Part shown: piece by piece, positions 1 to 11,353 of the stretch
Numbering within the stretch: position 1 is the stretch's first letter
How the letters are laid out: each line of letters opens with the position of its first letter
Assembly (NCBI GenBank): GCA_003013855.2
Contig: ML058407.1
Location: 620,001 to 684,000 of the forward strand
Length of the DNA: 64,000 nt
DNA from: Liriodendron chinense
Taxonomy: Eukaryota > Streptophyta > Magnoliopsida > Magnoliales > Magnoliaceae
Reading direction: 5' to 3'
Notes under the pieces: generated by a model
The model's database searches: none
What the model was told of the DNA's origin: nothing
Seen by the model: only the letters and a program-made list of their open reading frames with translations
Translations under genes and position numbers: made by a program

Positions 1-36
1 AAACCCGGAGTGAGATCCTAAGAGAAACTTGAAAAT

Positions 37-258
37 ATGTCTAGAGAGGACTCTTCATCCGTCACTAAGCCTCCTTTCTTTGATGGGTCAAACTATCTAT
101 ATTGGAAAGCCTGAATGCGTATCTTCTTAGAATCTATTGATTCTGATGTGAGGGATATGGTTGATATTGGATATGTACCCCCAATGGAGATTATTTCTCA
201 GGAAGGTGAACCGGATGTTTTCAAGCCAAATGATAAGGCAATGTGGACTAATCATGAT
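37..258 (+). pseudogene. Copia-1 gag, 5' part (SIRE-like Ty1/copia), split by Ath-1
   Basis: This is the N-terminal piece of a Ty1/copia capsid (gag) protein. The frame opens at ATG 37 and shows a motif typical of copia gag starts (PPFFDGSNYLYWK). It has one in-frame TGA at 112-114 and reads open to 258. At 258 the frame stops at the terminus of Ath-1 and resumes in the same phase at 11354. The five bases ATGAT (254-258) recur at 11349-11353 as the target-site duplication. Bases 1-36 are untranslated leader, and the 5' LTR and PBS lie left of the window. The family assignment comes from this motif plus the zinc knuckle and LTR downstream. The early stop and the 11-kb interruption make it a pseudogene. 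Confidence 0.8.
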
Positions 259-887
259 TGTTCGCTCGCCTCAAGTGTAAGGCTGCGATGTAGTAATAAA
301 ACTCGGTAAGACCGAGGTCGATCCACAGGGAAATAGTGACAGCCCCCAAATCACTCCAGCAACTCAGTTTCTTTTTTTTTTATTTTAAAGAAATCAGATT
401 TAATTAAGTGTTTACTTAAAACAGGAATTTAATGAAAAATCAGAGATATAAAATACTAAGGCTTTCAAGGATCCACTTGTAGCAATCCTATGTCAATCCA
501 GTCAATCCAAGTAGAAAACACAACTAGATTTGAAGTCCTATCTCTCATCTAGTTGGAGAATAAAGCATTCACACATATTCCATCACATTCAAGTTGAACT
601 TCCAAGTTCTAGTCCAATAAAATCAATACCAAACTCAAAACCATAGCCTGCGGAGTAACAGCCATGCCTCTGGACTATGGCCTGCTCAAGGATTACTATA
701 ATCCGAATTTAGATAAACAAACATGATAATCTCAGAGAATTAAAAGGAATTCATGTCCGGAGCACATAAACTCAGATAAGACGTCTCAAACTACCACTTT
801 TTGGAACTAAATCATGTAAAAATCCAAACTTGAATGTAAATTACTTGAATTAAACTGAAACCAACATAGAATTAGCTACAAGCTTCA

Positions 888-909
888 CCTCTCAGCCTTA
901 GCTGAGAGG
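888..909 (-). promoter_or_regulatory. Conserved LTR leader hairpin (Ath-1 3' LTR)
   Basis: A perfect 9-bp stem CCTCTCAGC / GCTGAGAGG encloses a 4-nt loop, 171 bp downstream of the TATA box in LTR sense. The same hairpin with paired base changes occurs in almost every LTR of the window: 9101-9122, 10287-10308, 26349-26370, 35149-35170, 38975-38996, 42772-42791, 48911-48930, 49967-49988, 51906-51927 and 56274-56295. Conservation of pairing suggests a functional RNA structure; its role is unknown. Confidence 0.7.
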
Positions 910-1070
910 TTCTAGCCGAGCATTGTCATGCTACAACTAAAAACTCTGAAATAAAGCATAAAAACATAAAAACCCGAATAGGAGAGTTGCAGCCGCTCCA
1001 CAATCGCCTTCACTCTCCAAACTCACGTTCCTTAGCCTCTCTGATAACCTAGGAGGAGCCCCTAGGTTTC

Positions 1071-1080
1071 CTTTTATAGC
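1071..1080 (-). promoter_or_regulatory. TATA box, Ath-1 3' LTR
   Basis: The minus strand reads GCTATAAAAG. It is followed downstream by the CCTAGG motif found just after the TATA box in the other Athila LTRs. The matching box in the 5' LTR is at 9284-9293. Confidence 0.75.
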
Positions 1081-1173
1081 AAACAACTTCCCTTGCGTCG
1101 GATTCTGCGAAAGGCTACGCATTGCGCAGCGTTTTTCAGAGTTCCAATTTAGAAAGGACTCATGTACGCAGAG

Positions 1174-1410
1174 CCGACCGGTCGTGACCGGTCGGACTGA
1201 TTTTCTAAGTGTTCCAGTGAGTACAGCCGACCGGTCATGACCGGTCGGACTGGCCGTCCATTCATCCAGCAAATGTGGCCGACCGGTCATGACCGGTCAG
1301 ACGAGATTGTCCATCATCCAGCGAGTATGGCCGACCGGTCAAGACCGGTCGGCCTGTTCTTCCTTTTGATCAGTAACTGTAGCTGACCGGTCAAGACCGA
1401 TCAGCCCTCT
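1174..1410. repeat. GACCGGTC palindrome array in Ath-1 U3
   Basis: About five dyads have 10-bp arms CCGACCGGTC / GACCGGTCGG around a 2-bp centre, spaced about 50 bp apart. The clearest is 1174-1195. Equivalent arrays lie in the other Athila LTRs and in the Copia-1 LTR. They look like repeated protein-binding sites in the promoter-proximal U3; this is inference. Confidence 0.75.
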
Positions 1411-1641
1411 TCACATTGTTCGTCTTTCCTTCTTTTCTTCTCTTCTTTCCTTCTTCCTTCGATTCTCTTTCGTCCTTCATGCAAAAGCTCCAAAAGCTTT
1501 TCTTTTAATCCTAATTGAATGAAGTCCGCTCTCATCCCTTGTAATCACAAAACATGTGTTAGGTAGGCCTTTAAACCATGGAAATCATGCAAACCATGTA
1601 GTGTAATGGGCAATGCAATGTATAAATTTTGAGGTTCAACA

Positions 1642-1656
1642 CACCCCCCAACCAGC
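1642..1656 (-). other. Ath-1 polypurine tract (PPT)
   Basis: In element sense GCTGGTTGGGGGGTG directly abuts the TGTTGAACC start of the 3' LTR. It is the expected plus-strand primer site and is identical in Ath-6 (63766-63780) and NonA-1 (46140-46154). Confidence 0.85.
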
Positions 1657-2771
1657 TTTTTGCTAGTCCCAAGCAAAACATGCGTGAAAACAATTTCAAA
1701 CCTCCAAACCCAACTCTCTTCCAGAAACCATGATTCTACCCACTCCAAGATGTACAAGTATCAAATTTGGAGAAATTATGTGATAGAAGCTGAACCTTGG
1801 ATTCTCAAAACATAAGAAGTGTTTACATGAAGTTCCCGCTGACTGAGTGATAAATAGAAGAATTCGAACAAATTCACCCTAGTGTGCATAGTGAAAGTTC
1901 ATCTCATGAGTTCCTGGAGTCATCTTCTTCATAGATTGAATAAACCAAGGTTTTTAAAATGCACAGAACAACAGCAAGCCTATAACAGGAATTTGCCTTA
2001 CCGTCCTTCCGACGGCTTTCACACTACATCCCATTTCCGGCTATGGTTACGGTTCGACCATCCCCCGGTTGGTAATAGGTAGCCCTTTTCGGAATTTTCC
2101 ACCATTTTTCTTTCCTTCCCGATTTCATCCTTTCTTTCCTTTTTCTTTTAAATTAGATAGGATTTTTAGAAATCCATATCTTCCGTTATTTTCCCATGGA
2201 CAAGGATGGACAAAATACCCCGGCTTGGCTGCTCAACACCTTTAAATCAAAGTCTAGCTAATTCACAAATCACATAAACCTGTCACTCATGAAAATCGTG
2301 TAATGTGAACTAGGTGTAAAAAGTGTTCAAATTTTTCTATCAATCACAACAATAGGGGAATTAACATATAAAACCATTATGTTGGGAGAAATTCAAGACT
2401 ACAACATCACACACTTCGTTTCTCCTCTTCTTCTACTCATAGCCTCTTGAATGTATAGAAACAAGATTTTCTAAAAGATTTTTGAGATGTTAGAAAATTC
2501 GAAAAAAAAATTGTGCATATGAAGCTCGAAATGTTGCAATATGCTAGATGAGGAATCTCATCTCACCCCCCAACCAAATCTTGCATTGTCCTCAATGCAA
2601 AAAGATAGACAACTAGCATGAACATGAGAGCGATGGTGAACAATGAGAGAGTGAGAACAATAGTACCTGAGAGAGCGATCATGGAAGTCTGCAACTACAA
2701 CAACTAAAACCTATTGAAACAGAAGAACAAAACTAAACCTACCTATGCTATACCTCCATCAGACTAGGAGA
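1642..2771 (-). other. Ath-1 3' non-coding spacer
   Basis: About 1.1 kb separates the integrase stop from the 3' LTR, with no plausible gene. It contains a conserved block at 1986-2085 with a CCGTC-CTTCC-GACGG hairpin (2001-2015). It also contains a second PPT-like tract, GGTTGGGGGGTG in element sense, at 2564-2575, just downstream of pol. Some Athila elements carry an env-like frame in this place; none is seen here. Confidence 0.75.
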
Positions 2772-3692
2772 TCAATCATCCTAATAGATAGGATCATTTA
2801 AGGAGATGGACATGTCCTCTTAATCAAATTTCTCAACAAATGGTTTAAGGCGTTGTCCATTAACTTTGAAACAGTCACCATTTGCTGCATTCTCAATCTC
2901 AACAGCCCCATGAGGAAAAACTTCTTTGACAATATATGGGCCGGTCCATCGAGATCGTAATTTTCCTGGAAAAAGATGAAGTCGGGCATTATACAAGAGC
3001 ACTTTCTGTCCTTCATGGAAAGATTTCCTTAAGATGTGCTTGTCATGAAAGGCCTTCATCTTGCTCTTGTAAATTCTCGAATTCTCATATGCATCATTTC
3101 GGATCTCATCAAGCTCATTTAATTGAAGTTTGCGAAGCGAGCTAGCCTTGTCAATGTCAAAATTTAAAGCCCGAATTGCCCAATAGGCTTTGTGTTCTAT
3201 CTCCACAGGCAAGTGGCAAGCTTTCCCATAGACAAGTCTATAAGGGGACATTCCAATAGGTGTCTTGTAGGCAGTACGGTGAGCCCAAAGTGCATCATCT
3301 AATCGTAGGGACCAATCCTTGCGATCCGGTCTCACCGTCTTTTCCAAAATCTGCTTGATTTCCCTATTGGAGATTTCAGCTTGTCCACTTGTTTGTGGGT
3401 GGTATGGGGTACTCACTTTGTGCCTAATACCATATTTCTTCATTAGAGTTTCAAAAGGTCTATTGCAAAAGTGAAAACCACCATCACTAATAATGGCTCG
3501 AGGCGTCCCAAATCTAGAAAGTATGTTTTCTTTGTGGAACTTGAGAACCATACGATGATCGTTGTTTCTACATGGGATAGCCTCTATCCATTTAGACATA
3601 TAGTCTACGGCAAGCAGAATATAGACATGTCCAAAAGATGAGGGGAATGGTCCCATGAAATCGATACCCCAACAGTCAAAGACTTCAAGATG
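2772..3692 (-). pseudogene. Ath-1 integrase core and C-terminal GPY module
   Basis: This segment encodes the catalytic and C-terminal parts of the integrase, which inserts the cDNA into host DNA. From the N-terminal side, IDFMGPFPSSFGH carries the first Asp and IISDGG the second (codon 3483-3485). The Glu is in SGQAEISNREI (codon 3375-3377). Second Asp and Glu are 36 codons apart, giving the D(35)E spacing. RSRWTGPYIV is the GPY module. The frame is cut from the upstream part by TAA at 3693-3695, where Ath-6 has CAA. It meets another TAA at 2820-2822 shortly before the original end YQDD (stop at 2772-2774). The catalytic triad is present, but no full-length product could be made. Confidence 0.9.
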
Positions 3693-4988
3693 TTAAATTG
3701 GGGTGAGAGGCATCATATTTCGACGGGATAATCCTCCTAGCTTCTGGCAGCGCTCGCACGCTTTGCAAAACTCGTGGGTGTCCTTAAATAACGTGGGCCA
3801 ATAAAAACCACATTGCAGAATTTTTGCAGTTGTTTTCTTGGCTGAAAAATGACCCCCACATGCTTGATCATGACAAAAGGAGATGACTGAATTGTGTTCA
3901 TCATCGGGGACGCATCTCCTTATAATTTGGTCTGGGCAATATTTAAACAATAGAGGTTCATCCCAGAAAAATTTGCGCACTTCCCTTAGAAATTTATGTT
4001 TCTCTTGCGCAGTCCAATGAGTCAGCATCGCACCTGTGGAAAGATAATTAGCTATATCAGCGTACCATGGTGGATGCATAGCAACAAAGAGTTGCTCATC
4101 AGGGAATGAGTCCTCATTAGGTGACTCGTCAATGGAATTTGGTAGGACTAGGTGGGATAGATGATCCACCACCACATTTTCTACCCCCTTCTTATCTTTG
4201 ATCTCCAAGTCGAATTCTTGAAGGAGTAGGATCCATCTTAACAAACAGGGCTTAGCATCCTTCTTAGAAAGAAGGTATTTCAGCGCCGCATGATCCGTAT
4301 AAACAATAACTTTGGATCCTATTAAGTATGGCCTGAATTTGTCCAAGGCAAAAATGACAGCTAGGAGCTCTTTCTCCGTAGTCGAATAATTAACTTGGGC
4401 AGGATTCAAGGTCCTACTTGCGTAGTAGATGACATGGGGCTTTTTATCTTTCTTTTGGCCTAACACCGCCCCAATAGCAAAATCGCTCGCATCGCACATC
4501 AACTCAAAAGGCATGGACCAATCTGGTGGTTGCATGATAGGAGCAGTTGTCAACATGTCTTTTAGCTTTGAAAAAGCTAATTGACATTCGGCACTCCACT
4601 CAAATTGGTTCTCCTTTTGTAGAAGGTTACATAAAGGCCTTGAGATGTGACAAAAGTCCTTTATAAACCTTCGATAGAAACCGGCGTGTCCAAGGAAGGA
4701 CCGCACATCGCGTATGCTTTTGGGTGGTGGTAGATTGGAAATTATGTCAATTTTCGCCCGGTCTACCTCTATTCCATTGGACGAGATGATGTGTCCAAGG
4801 ACTATTCCTCTTTGTACCATGAAATGGCACTTTTCCCAGTTTAATACAAGTTGCTTTTCCTCACACCTCATCAAGACCAACTTCAAGTGCTCGAGACACT
4901 CATCAAATGTACAACCAAAAACAGAAAAGTCATCCATGAATACCTCAAGAAACTCACCCACCATGTTCGAGAAAATACTCAACATGCA
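3693..4988 (-). pseudogene. Ath-1 RT C-terminal half, RNase H and integrase zinc domain
   Basis: A 430-codon open stretch covers the rest of the pol centre. FMDDFSVFG (4929-4940) is the RT active site, equivalent to the YXDD box. FLGHAGFYRRFIKDF follows in the RT thumb. The RNase H part shows CDASDFAIGAVLGQ, STTEKELLAVIFALDKF and VYTDHAALKYL. The integrase HHCC zinc domain follows (HDQACGGHF ... CKACERCQ). It is in the same frame as the segments on either side. It is bounded by TGA at 4989-4991, where Ath-6 has CGA, and TAA at 3693-3695, where Ath-6 has CAA. Both are C-to-T changes on the coding strand. Confidence 0.9.
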
Positions 4989-6692
4989 TCATTGGAATGT
5001 GGCAGGTGCATTGCATAACCCGAATGGCATCCTTCGGTAAGCGAAGGTACCAAACGGACATGTAAATGTGGTTTTCTCTTGGTCTTCTGGAGCTATCTCA
5101 ATTTGGTTGTATCCGGAATAGCCATCTAGGAAGCAATAATAGGGATGACCTGCCAACCTCTCCAAAATTTGATCCATAAATGGAAGAGGGAAGTGGTCTT
5201 TCCTAGTAACTGTATTGAGCTTCCTATAATCAATGCACATACGCCAACCGGTTGTCACCCTCGTCGGTATAAGTTCGTTGTTGGCGTTCTCAATGATGGT
5301 AATACCGGATTTCTTGGGGACAACTTGGGTAGGACTCACCCATTGGCTATCTGAGATGGGGTAGATAATACCCACATCCAATAGCTTCAACACCTCGGCT
5401 TTGACAACCTCCATCATGTTTGGATTTAGCCGTCTTCGAGGTTGTCTAGTCATTTTTGCATTTTCTTCAAGGTGTATTCGGTGCATGCAAACCGAAGGAT
5501 GTATCCCTTTTAGATCCGCTATTGTCCAACCTATGGCTTCCCTATGTTCTTTGAGTAACTCAATCAACTTGAGCTCTTGGTCCTTCTCAAGGTGGGAGGC
5601 AATGACAACTGGGAAAGTTTCCTCTTGACCCAAATATACGTATTTAAGCTCAGATGGTAATTGTTTAAGGTCAAGCTTTGGTGGTTTGATGTTAGACGGT
5701 AGAGGTCTTGATGTGGTTGGTGGTAATTTCTCAAAATGGGGCCTCAACCGGCTAATATCTACCACCGGTCTTTCTATATTTAATGCCTGCACAATCTCAC
5801 TAATGATGGGATCTTCAGAATCCATGAAATGTGCTAAGCATGTCTCCAAGCTTTCTAGTGGTTCAAGTTGGAGGAGTTCTTCTTCTTCAAAAGTTTCGAG
5901 CATGTTCACATCGAAGAACTCATCATCATCGACATCCCTATGTCTTTTGCCCAAGTGAAACACGTTCACCTCTAGTGTCATGTTTCCAAAAGATAGTTGC
6001 ATCACCCCATTCCGGCAATTGATGATTGCGTTTGATGTGGCAAGGAATGGGCGGCCTAGGATTACCGGTATTTGGGTGCTAGCATCCAAAACCGGTTGTG
6101 TGTCCAAGACTATAAAATCTACTGGGTAGTAGAATTTGTCAATTTGGACTAGAACATCCTCAACTATCCCCCTCGGTACACGAATAGATCTATCAGCGAG
6201 TTGCAACGTGGTTTTTGTGGGTTTTAATTCACCAAGACCCAATTGCTCATATACCGAGTATGGGATCAAGTTCACACTCGCCCCCAAGTCTAACAAGGCA
6301 TGTTCAATCCGGTAGTCTCTAATGATACATGAGACGGTGGGACTACCGGGATCTTTGAATTTTGGGGGGGTCTTTTGAGTGAGGATGGCACTCACTTGCT
6401 CAGTTAAGAAGTCCTTTTGCTGCACATTATATTTGCGTTTTGTTGTGCATAGGTCTTTTAGAAACTTGGCATAAGAGGGAATTTGTTTGATGGCATCAAG
6501 CAAAGGGATATTGATCTTGACTTGTCTGAAAATCTCTAGATTATCTTGAGAATTTGGGAGAGATTTTGGGGCAACCAATCTCGAAGGGAATGGTGCTACG
6601 GGCTTGTAAATGCGTTCCGGTTGTTGTGGGGTTAAGTTAGATCCATTTTCATCCTCAGAATTTACCGGATCATTAGGCTCATCGGCCTTCAC
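4989..6692 (-). pseudogene. Ath-1 protease and RT N-terminal half
   Basis: A 567-codon open stretch starts in the gag-protease linker (KADEPNDP). The retropepsin motif LLDLGASVNLIPYSVYEQL has its Asp codon at 6288-6290. IPVILGRPFLATSNAIINC then marks the protease C-terminal part. An acidic linker leads to the RT fingers (HRIHLEENAKM, VGIIYPISDSQWVSPTQVVPKKSG, MCIDYRKLN, FCFLDGYSGY-like). The stretch ends at a premature TGA immediately before the FMDD region. The protease has the DLGA form usual in Athila elements in place of D-S/T-G. Confidence 0.9.
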
Positions 6693-8217
6693 CGGAATAG
6701 TTTTGTCAATTTGTTTACCACTTCTAAGGGTGGTAATGGATTTAGCTTACTCCATGTTTTGGTTGGAAGGATTAGGGATGCTCACTTCATGTACTTGCTT
6801 TGGATTGGGTTGAGGTTGGGCCGGAAAGGTCTCTTCCCTAGCATTCAAGCGTCCTTTAATCTCATCAACCGAGACTTTAAGCTCTTGGAACATTTGCTGA
6901 TTCGATTAATTTATTTGCGCTTGCCCTTGCATAAACGCTCTCAAGGTATCCTCCAATGAGAATTGAGGTGGGGCCATATTTTGCATGGGTGGCCCTCTTT
7001 GGGAGTTGGTAGGATTGCCCGTAGGAGCATTCTTCCAACTGAAATTTGGGTGGTTCTTCCAACTCTCATTGTACGTATTACCTACCGGTCCATTGAAGGG
7101 CCGTTGATAACCATATGTGGCATTGGTGTATCTTGTAGCACTTCCTTAAATGCAGGAATTGTGGGACAATCTTGCGTAGTGTGTAAGTCGGTGAGGCAAA
7201 TCCCACATGTGGTTTCAACAGCTTCCTTGGACTTGGGAACTCCACTTTTGCTAAGTTCCATGGCCTCAACCTTCCTTGTGAGGTTAGCTATCCTTGCATT
7301 CACGTCGTCTTCCTCTTTAAGGACATAGATCCCTCCTTTCTCTTGAGTGGGCTTGGGGTTCTTGGGTTTATCCGAGGTATCCCAAGATTGGGCGTTTTCA
7401 GCTAACATGTCCAAGTAACTCCAAGCCTCATCTGGATTTTTACTCATAAACTCACCATTGCACATCATTTCTACAAATTGGCGCATATTGGAACTTAATC
7501 CATCATTAAAAAAATTTATAACTCGCCAACTCTCATAGCCATGATGTGGGCAAGCAAGCAGGAGTTCCTTAAATCTTTCCCAACATTGAAAGAAAGATTC
7601 ACCTTCTTTAGCCGAAAAATTCATTATGGCCCTTCGAAGAGTGTTAGTTTTATGAGCTGGGAAGAATTTTTTCAGGAATTCTCGGTTCATCTCAACCCAT
7701 GACCCAATCGAATGCGGTCTAAGAGAGTGAAGCCAATCTTTGGCTCTTTCTTTCAAAGTGAAGGGAAAAAGTTTAAGTCTGATTGTATCCTCAGAAACAT
7801 TGGGATAATGCAAGGTGGCCAACACTTCTTCGAATTCTTACAAGTGTAAGTATGGGCGGTCAGAGTCTAGCCCATGGAATTTAGGTAAAAGTTGAATTAC
7901 ACCCGGTTTTATGTCAAGGGTCCCACCGTTAGCTGGTAGAACTATGCAAGAAGGTGTAATTGCATGGGCCGGTTGTAGGTAATCCCGTAGTGATCTCATT
8001 GGAGGAACATTATGTACCTCATTCTCTCCTACTCCTTCCTGATTTACGTTTGTAGTTGGAGTAGGGGGGGAGGATTCCTTAAAGGTGTTTGATCCATACT
8101 CCCCAAACTTTCACAATGCTCTTGATAATTCCGGACTCGTCTATGGACTGACAATGGTCCAACTAAACCACCTTCAGATTGGAGACGATTTGAGTGATTA
8201 CGCTCCCAACGGGACAT
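6693..8217 (-). pseudogene. Ath-1 gag
   Basis: This is a degenerate capsid and nucleocapsid gene. The start is ATG 8217-8215 (MSRWERNHSN type), by homology with the intact gag of Ath-6. Recognisable parts are the GGLVGPLSVHRR motif, the retrotransposon-gag domain (LKLFPFTLKERAKDWL ... FFQCWERFKELLLACPHHGYESW) and the CX2CX4HX4C knuckle CGICLTDLHTTQDC. Lesions against Ath-6 are one C missing from a C-run (about 8074-8080), TAA at 7838-7840 (was CAA), a 1-bp deletion near 7127, TAA at 6906-6908 (was GAA) and TAA at 6747-6749 (was CAA). The leader 8218-8437 precedes it. Confidence 0.88.
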
Positions 8218-8437
8218 AAACCACTCATCCAGAAACTGAAACTAATCCTATCCTAGAAATCTGAGAGTAATCTAAAAAAAACTAAAAAGACTAAGTTAGA
8301 AAAATATCACCTGATGCGCTTGAACTAAAGAAGAATTCCTAGAAAACAGAAAGAATTAGTTAGTTCTAAGAAAATCAGGAAGCCTATCTATTTCTACTTC
8401 TACAGCCACTGAATTATTTGAAAATCGTTATCTAAAT

Positions 8438-8455
8438 TCCCCGGCAACGGCGCCA
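8438..8455 (-). other. Ath-1 primer binding site (tRNA-Asp)
   Basis: In element sense the 18 bases TGGCGCCGTTGCCGGGGA are exactly complementary to the 3' end of plant tRNA-Asp including CCA. They lie six bases (AGTTTT) inside the 5' LTR end. This fixes the orientation of the element. Confidence 0.92.
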
Positions 8456-8461
8456 AAAACT

Positions 8462-11348
8462 TGTTCGCTCGCCTCAAGTGTAAGGCTGCGATGTAGTAAT
8501 AAAACTCGGTAAGACCGAGGTCGATCCACAGGGAAATAGTGACAACCCCCAAATCACTCCAGCAACTCAGTTTCTTTTCTTTTTTTTTCTTTTTTTTTAA
8601 AAGAAATCAGATTTAATTAAGTGTTTACTTAAAACAGGAATTTAATGAAAAATCAGAGATATAAAATACTAAGGCTTTCAAGGATCCACTTGTAGCAATC
8701 CTATGTCAATCCAGTCAACCCAAGTAGAAAACACAACTAGATTTGAAGTCCTATCTCTCATCTAGTTGGAGAATAAAGCATTCACACACATTCCATCACA
8801 TTCAAGTTGAACTTCCATGTTCTAGTCCAATAAAATCAATACCAAACTCAAAACCATAGCCTGCGGAGTAACAGCCATGCCTCTGGACTATGGCCTGCTC
8901 AAGGATTACTATAATCCGAATTTAGATAAACAAACATGATAATCTCAGAGAATTAAAAGGAATTCATGTCCGGAGCACATAAACTCAGATAAGACGTCTC
9001 AAACTACCACTCTTTGGAACTAAATCATGTAAAAATCCAAACTTGAATGTAAATTACTTGAATTAAACTGAAACCAACATAGAATTAGCTACAAGCTGCA
9101 CCTCTCAGCCTTAGCTGAGAGGTTCTAGCCGAGCATTGTCATGCTACAACTAAAAACTCTGAAATAAAGCATAAAAACAGAAAAACCCGAATAGGAGAGT
9201 TGCAGCCGCTCCACAATCGCCTTCACTCTCCAAACTCAAGTTCCTTAGCCTGTCTGATAACCTAGGAAGAGCCCTTAGGTTTCCTTTTATAGCAAACAAC
9301 CTCCCTTGCGTCGGATTCTGCGAAAGGCTACACATTGCGCAGCGTTTTTCGGAGTTCCAATTTAGAAAGGACTCATGTACGCAGAGCCGACCGGTCGTGA
9401 CCGGTCGGACTGATTTTCTAAGCGTTCCAGTGAGTACAGCCGACCAGTCATGACCGGTGGGACTGGCCGTCCATTCATCCAGCAAATGTGGCCGACCGGT
9501 TGTTCGCTTCCCCAAGTGTAGGGTTGCGATGTAGTAATGAACTCGGTAATACCGAGGTCGATCCACAAGGACTTATGTAGGATGTCACAAACTCATCCAC
9601 AAGTTTCTATTGAAGCTAACAATCAAAGTTTAAATAGAATGTGTGTGATTAACAGTTTAAGCTAAATTGAATGTAAACAATTATAAGAAGGCACTAGGGG
9701 TTCGAGGATCCACTTGTAGCAATCCTCGATGTTCAATCCGCTGTGGTTTCCCATTCTCTCAACTAGAATCACCAGTCAGGTCTATCTAGTCGGATGATAG
9801 AACTGTTAAACTAGAAGTCTGTAACATGTAAGTTCTGTGCATAAAGTTCACTCAACTCTAGCCTGATCTGAGCATGCTCATTGCATAGGTCATTCACCTT
9901 TTCTATAGGTCCAATTCCCAATCATAACCATCCTCAAGTCTTCTCACAAGACAAGGCTAGATCATGATTTGAACTGGATTCAAATTATATGCACATTCCA
10001 TACATATTCCAGATAATCAACCAAAACTAGAACTTTGGCATGAAGCCCCTTTATGAAGAGCTTGGTACTAGAGTGCACTCCAATTCCTCGGATCATACAG
10101 GTCTAGACCGTTGCAAACAAATTAAGAAGATAAGTAATTCATCCAAACATCCATGAGTCATCATAAGACTAAGAGAAATTACTTAAAAACTTGTATAAAC
10201 TTCAACCCTTAGTTCATAATCATGAATTCCAAACTGAAAACCACTTAACTACGAATTAAAACATCTTGGATACACTACAAGCTTCACCTCTTAGCCCTAG
10301 CTAAGAGGTTTAGCTGCTCATGATCCAAGGAAACATGAAACAACTCTTAAAAACATGAAAACAGCAAAGCAAACCAAAAGGAGTTGTGAAACTCCAATCT
10401 TCACTTCCATAGTCTCCAACCTCGCTTGAGCCCTTCCCGGATACCCTAGGAACAATCCCTAGGTGGCTTTTTATAGTTTGGAGGCTCCCCAACTCCGGAA
10501 GAATCGAGAAAGTGCTACCTCCGACCGGTCATGACCGGTCGGAGCTATTAATCCTTGGTCCAGCAACCCAGTCCGACCGGTCATGACCGGTCGGACATCT
10601 TTAAAAGACCTCCAGCAGTTGTAGCCGACCGGTCAAGACCGGTCGGTCACCTTTGTGTGTCCTTTAGTGTCATGGCTGACCGGTCGCTGACCGGTCTGGC
10701 TTCCTTAGCCGACCGATCATGACCGGTCGGCAGTCCTTCAAGCTTCTTTTCTTCTTTCTCTTTTCTTTCCTTGCTTCTTGCTTTCACTTTCTCTCTTATT
10801 TTCTTCTTTGATCATCAAATATTATTCATTAGAATGATGCCAAATGAGCTCTTTATGTCTTTAATTGAGTAGAGTCCACCCTCAATCCTGTAATCACAAA
10901 ACATGCATTGAATTAGCTTACAAACCATACAAACCTTGCACAATTAGTGATGAATTGGGGTTAGAATATGCACAATTAAGAGCTCAACACCGGTCATGAC
11001 CGGTCGGACCAGATTGTCCATCATCCAGCGAGTATGGCCGACCGGTCAAGACCGGTCGGCCTGTTCTTCCTTTTGATCAGCAACTGTAGCTGACCGGTCA
11101 AGACCGGTCAGCCCTCTTCACATTTTTCGTCTTTCCTTCTTTTCTTCTCTTCTTTCCTTCTTTCTTCGATTCTCTTTCGTCCTTCATGCAAAAGCTCCAA
11201 AAGCATTTCTTTTAATCCTAATTGAATGAAGTCCACTCTCATCCCTTGTAATCACAAAACATGGGTTAGGTAGGCCTTTAAACAATGGAAATCATGCAAA
11301 CCATGTAGTGTAATGGGCAATGCAGTGTATAAATTTTGAGGTTCAACA
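8462..11348 (-). repeat. Ath-1 5' LTR, interrupted by sLTR-1
   Basis: The LTR consists of 8462-9500 plus 10995-11348, 1393 bp in all, and matches the 259-1641 LTR throughout. It carries the leader hairpin (9101-9122), a TATA box (9284-9293) and the GACCGGTC array. sLTR-1 landed in that array. The outer end GGTTCAACA at 11348 is followed by the TSD ATGAT. Confidence 0.93.
9501..10989 (-). mobile_element. sLTR-1: solo Athila LTR, subfamily II
   Basis: A single 1489-bp LTR begins TGTTCGCTTCCCC and ends GAGCTCAACA. It is flanked by a perfect CCGGT duplication (9496-9500 and 10990-10994) inside the U3 palindromes of the Ath-1 5' LTR. It has its own TATA box (10467-10476), hairpin (10287-10308) and a perfect 22-bp palindrome at 10521-10542. 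No internal sequence is present, so it is the product of LTR-LTR recombination after insertion. Confidence 0.93.
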
Positions 11349-11353
11349 ATGAT

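Larger units (their letters stand above)
259..1641 (-). repeat. Ath-1 3' LTR
   Basis: This 1383-bp LTR reads right to left from TGTTGAACC at 1641 to the CGAACA end at 259. U3 holds an array of GACCGGTC palindromes (1174-1410). The TATA box is at 1071-1080 and the conserved leader hairpin at 888-909. The U5 end contains the ACCGAGGTCGATCCACAGGG block seen in all the Athila LTRs here. It pairs with the interrupted LTR at 8462-11348. Confidence 0.95.
259..11348 (-). mobile_element. Ath-1: complete Athila-like Ty3/gypsy retrotransposon
   Basis: The element has a complete LTR-internal-LTR structure on the minus strand. The LTRs start and end TGTT...AACA, and the TSD ATGAT (254-258 and 11349-11353) is perfect. 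A tRNA-Asp PBS lies at 8438-8455 and a PPT at 1642-1656. The internal region codes gag, protease, RT, RNase H and integrase in that order, now broken by stops and indels. Its 5' LTR carries solo LTR sLTR-1. Without that insertion the element is about 9.6 kb. It belongs to subfamily I, with Ath-6 its closest relative here. The two LTRs differ at roughly 2% of positions by eye, so it is older than NonA-1 and Ath-6. No env-like frame is present between pol and the 3' LTR. Confidence 0.96.

Noticed and set aside
1642..2771. Possible env-like gene between pol and 3' LTR
   Set aside because: No frame above about 70 codons and no signal or membrane segment; the same holds for the Ath-3 and Ath-6 spacers.
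4714..5958. Open frames antisense to pol
   Set aside because: They are mirror frames of conserved pol sequence, recurring at the same places opposite every pol copy.
8438..8455. Possible tRNA-Asp gene fragment
   Set aside because: Only the 18-base 3' end complement is present, adjacent to an LTR; it is a primer binding site.
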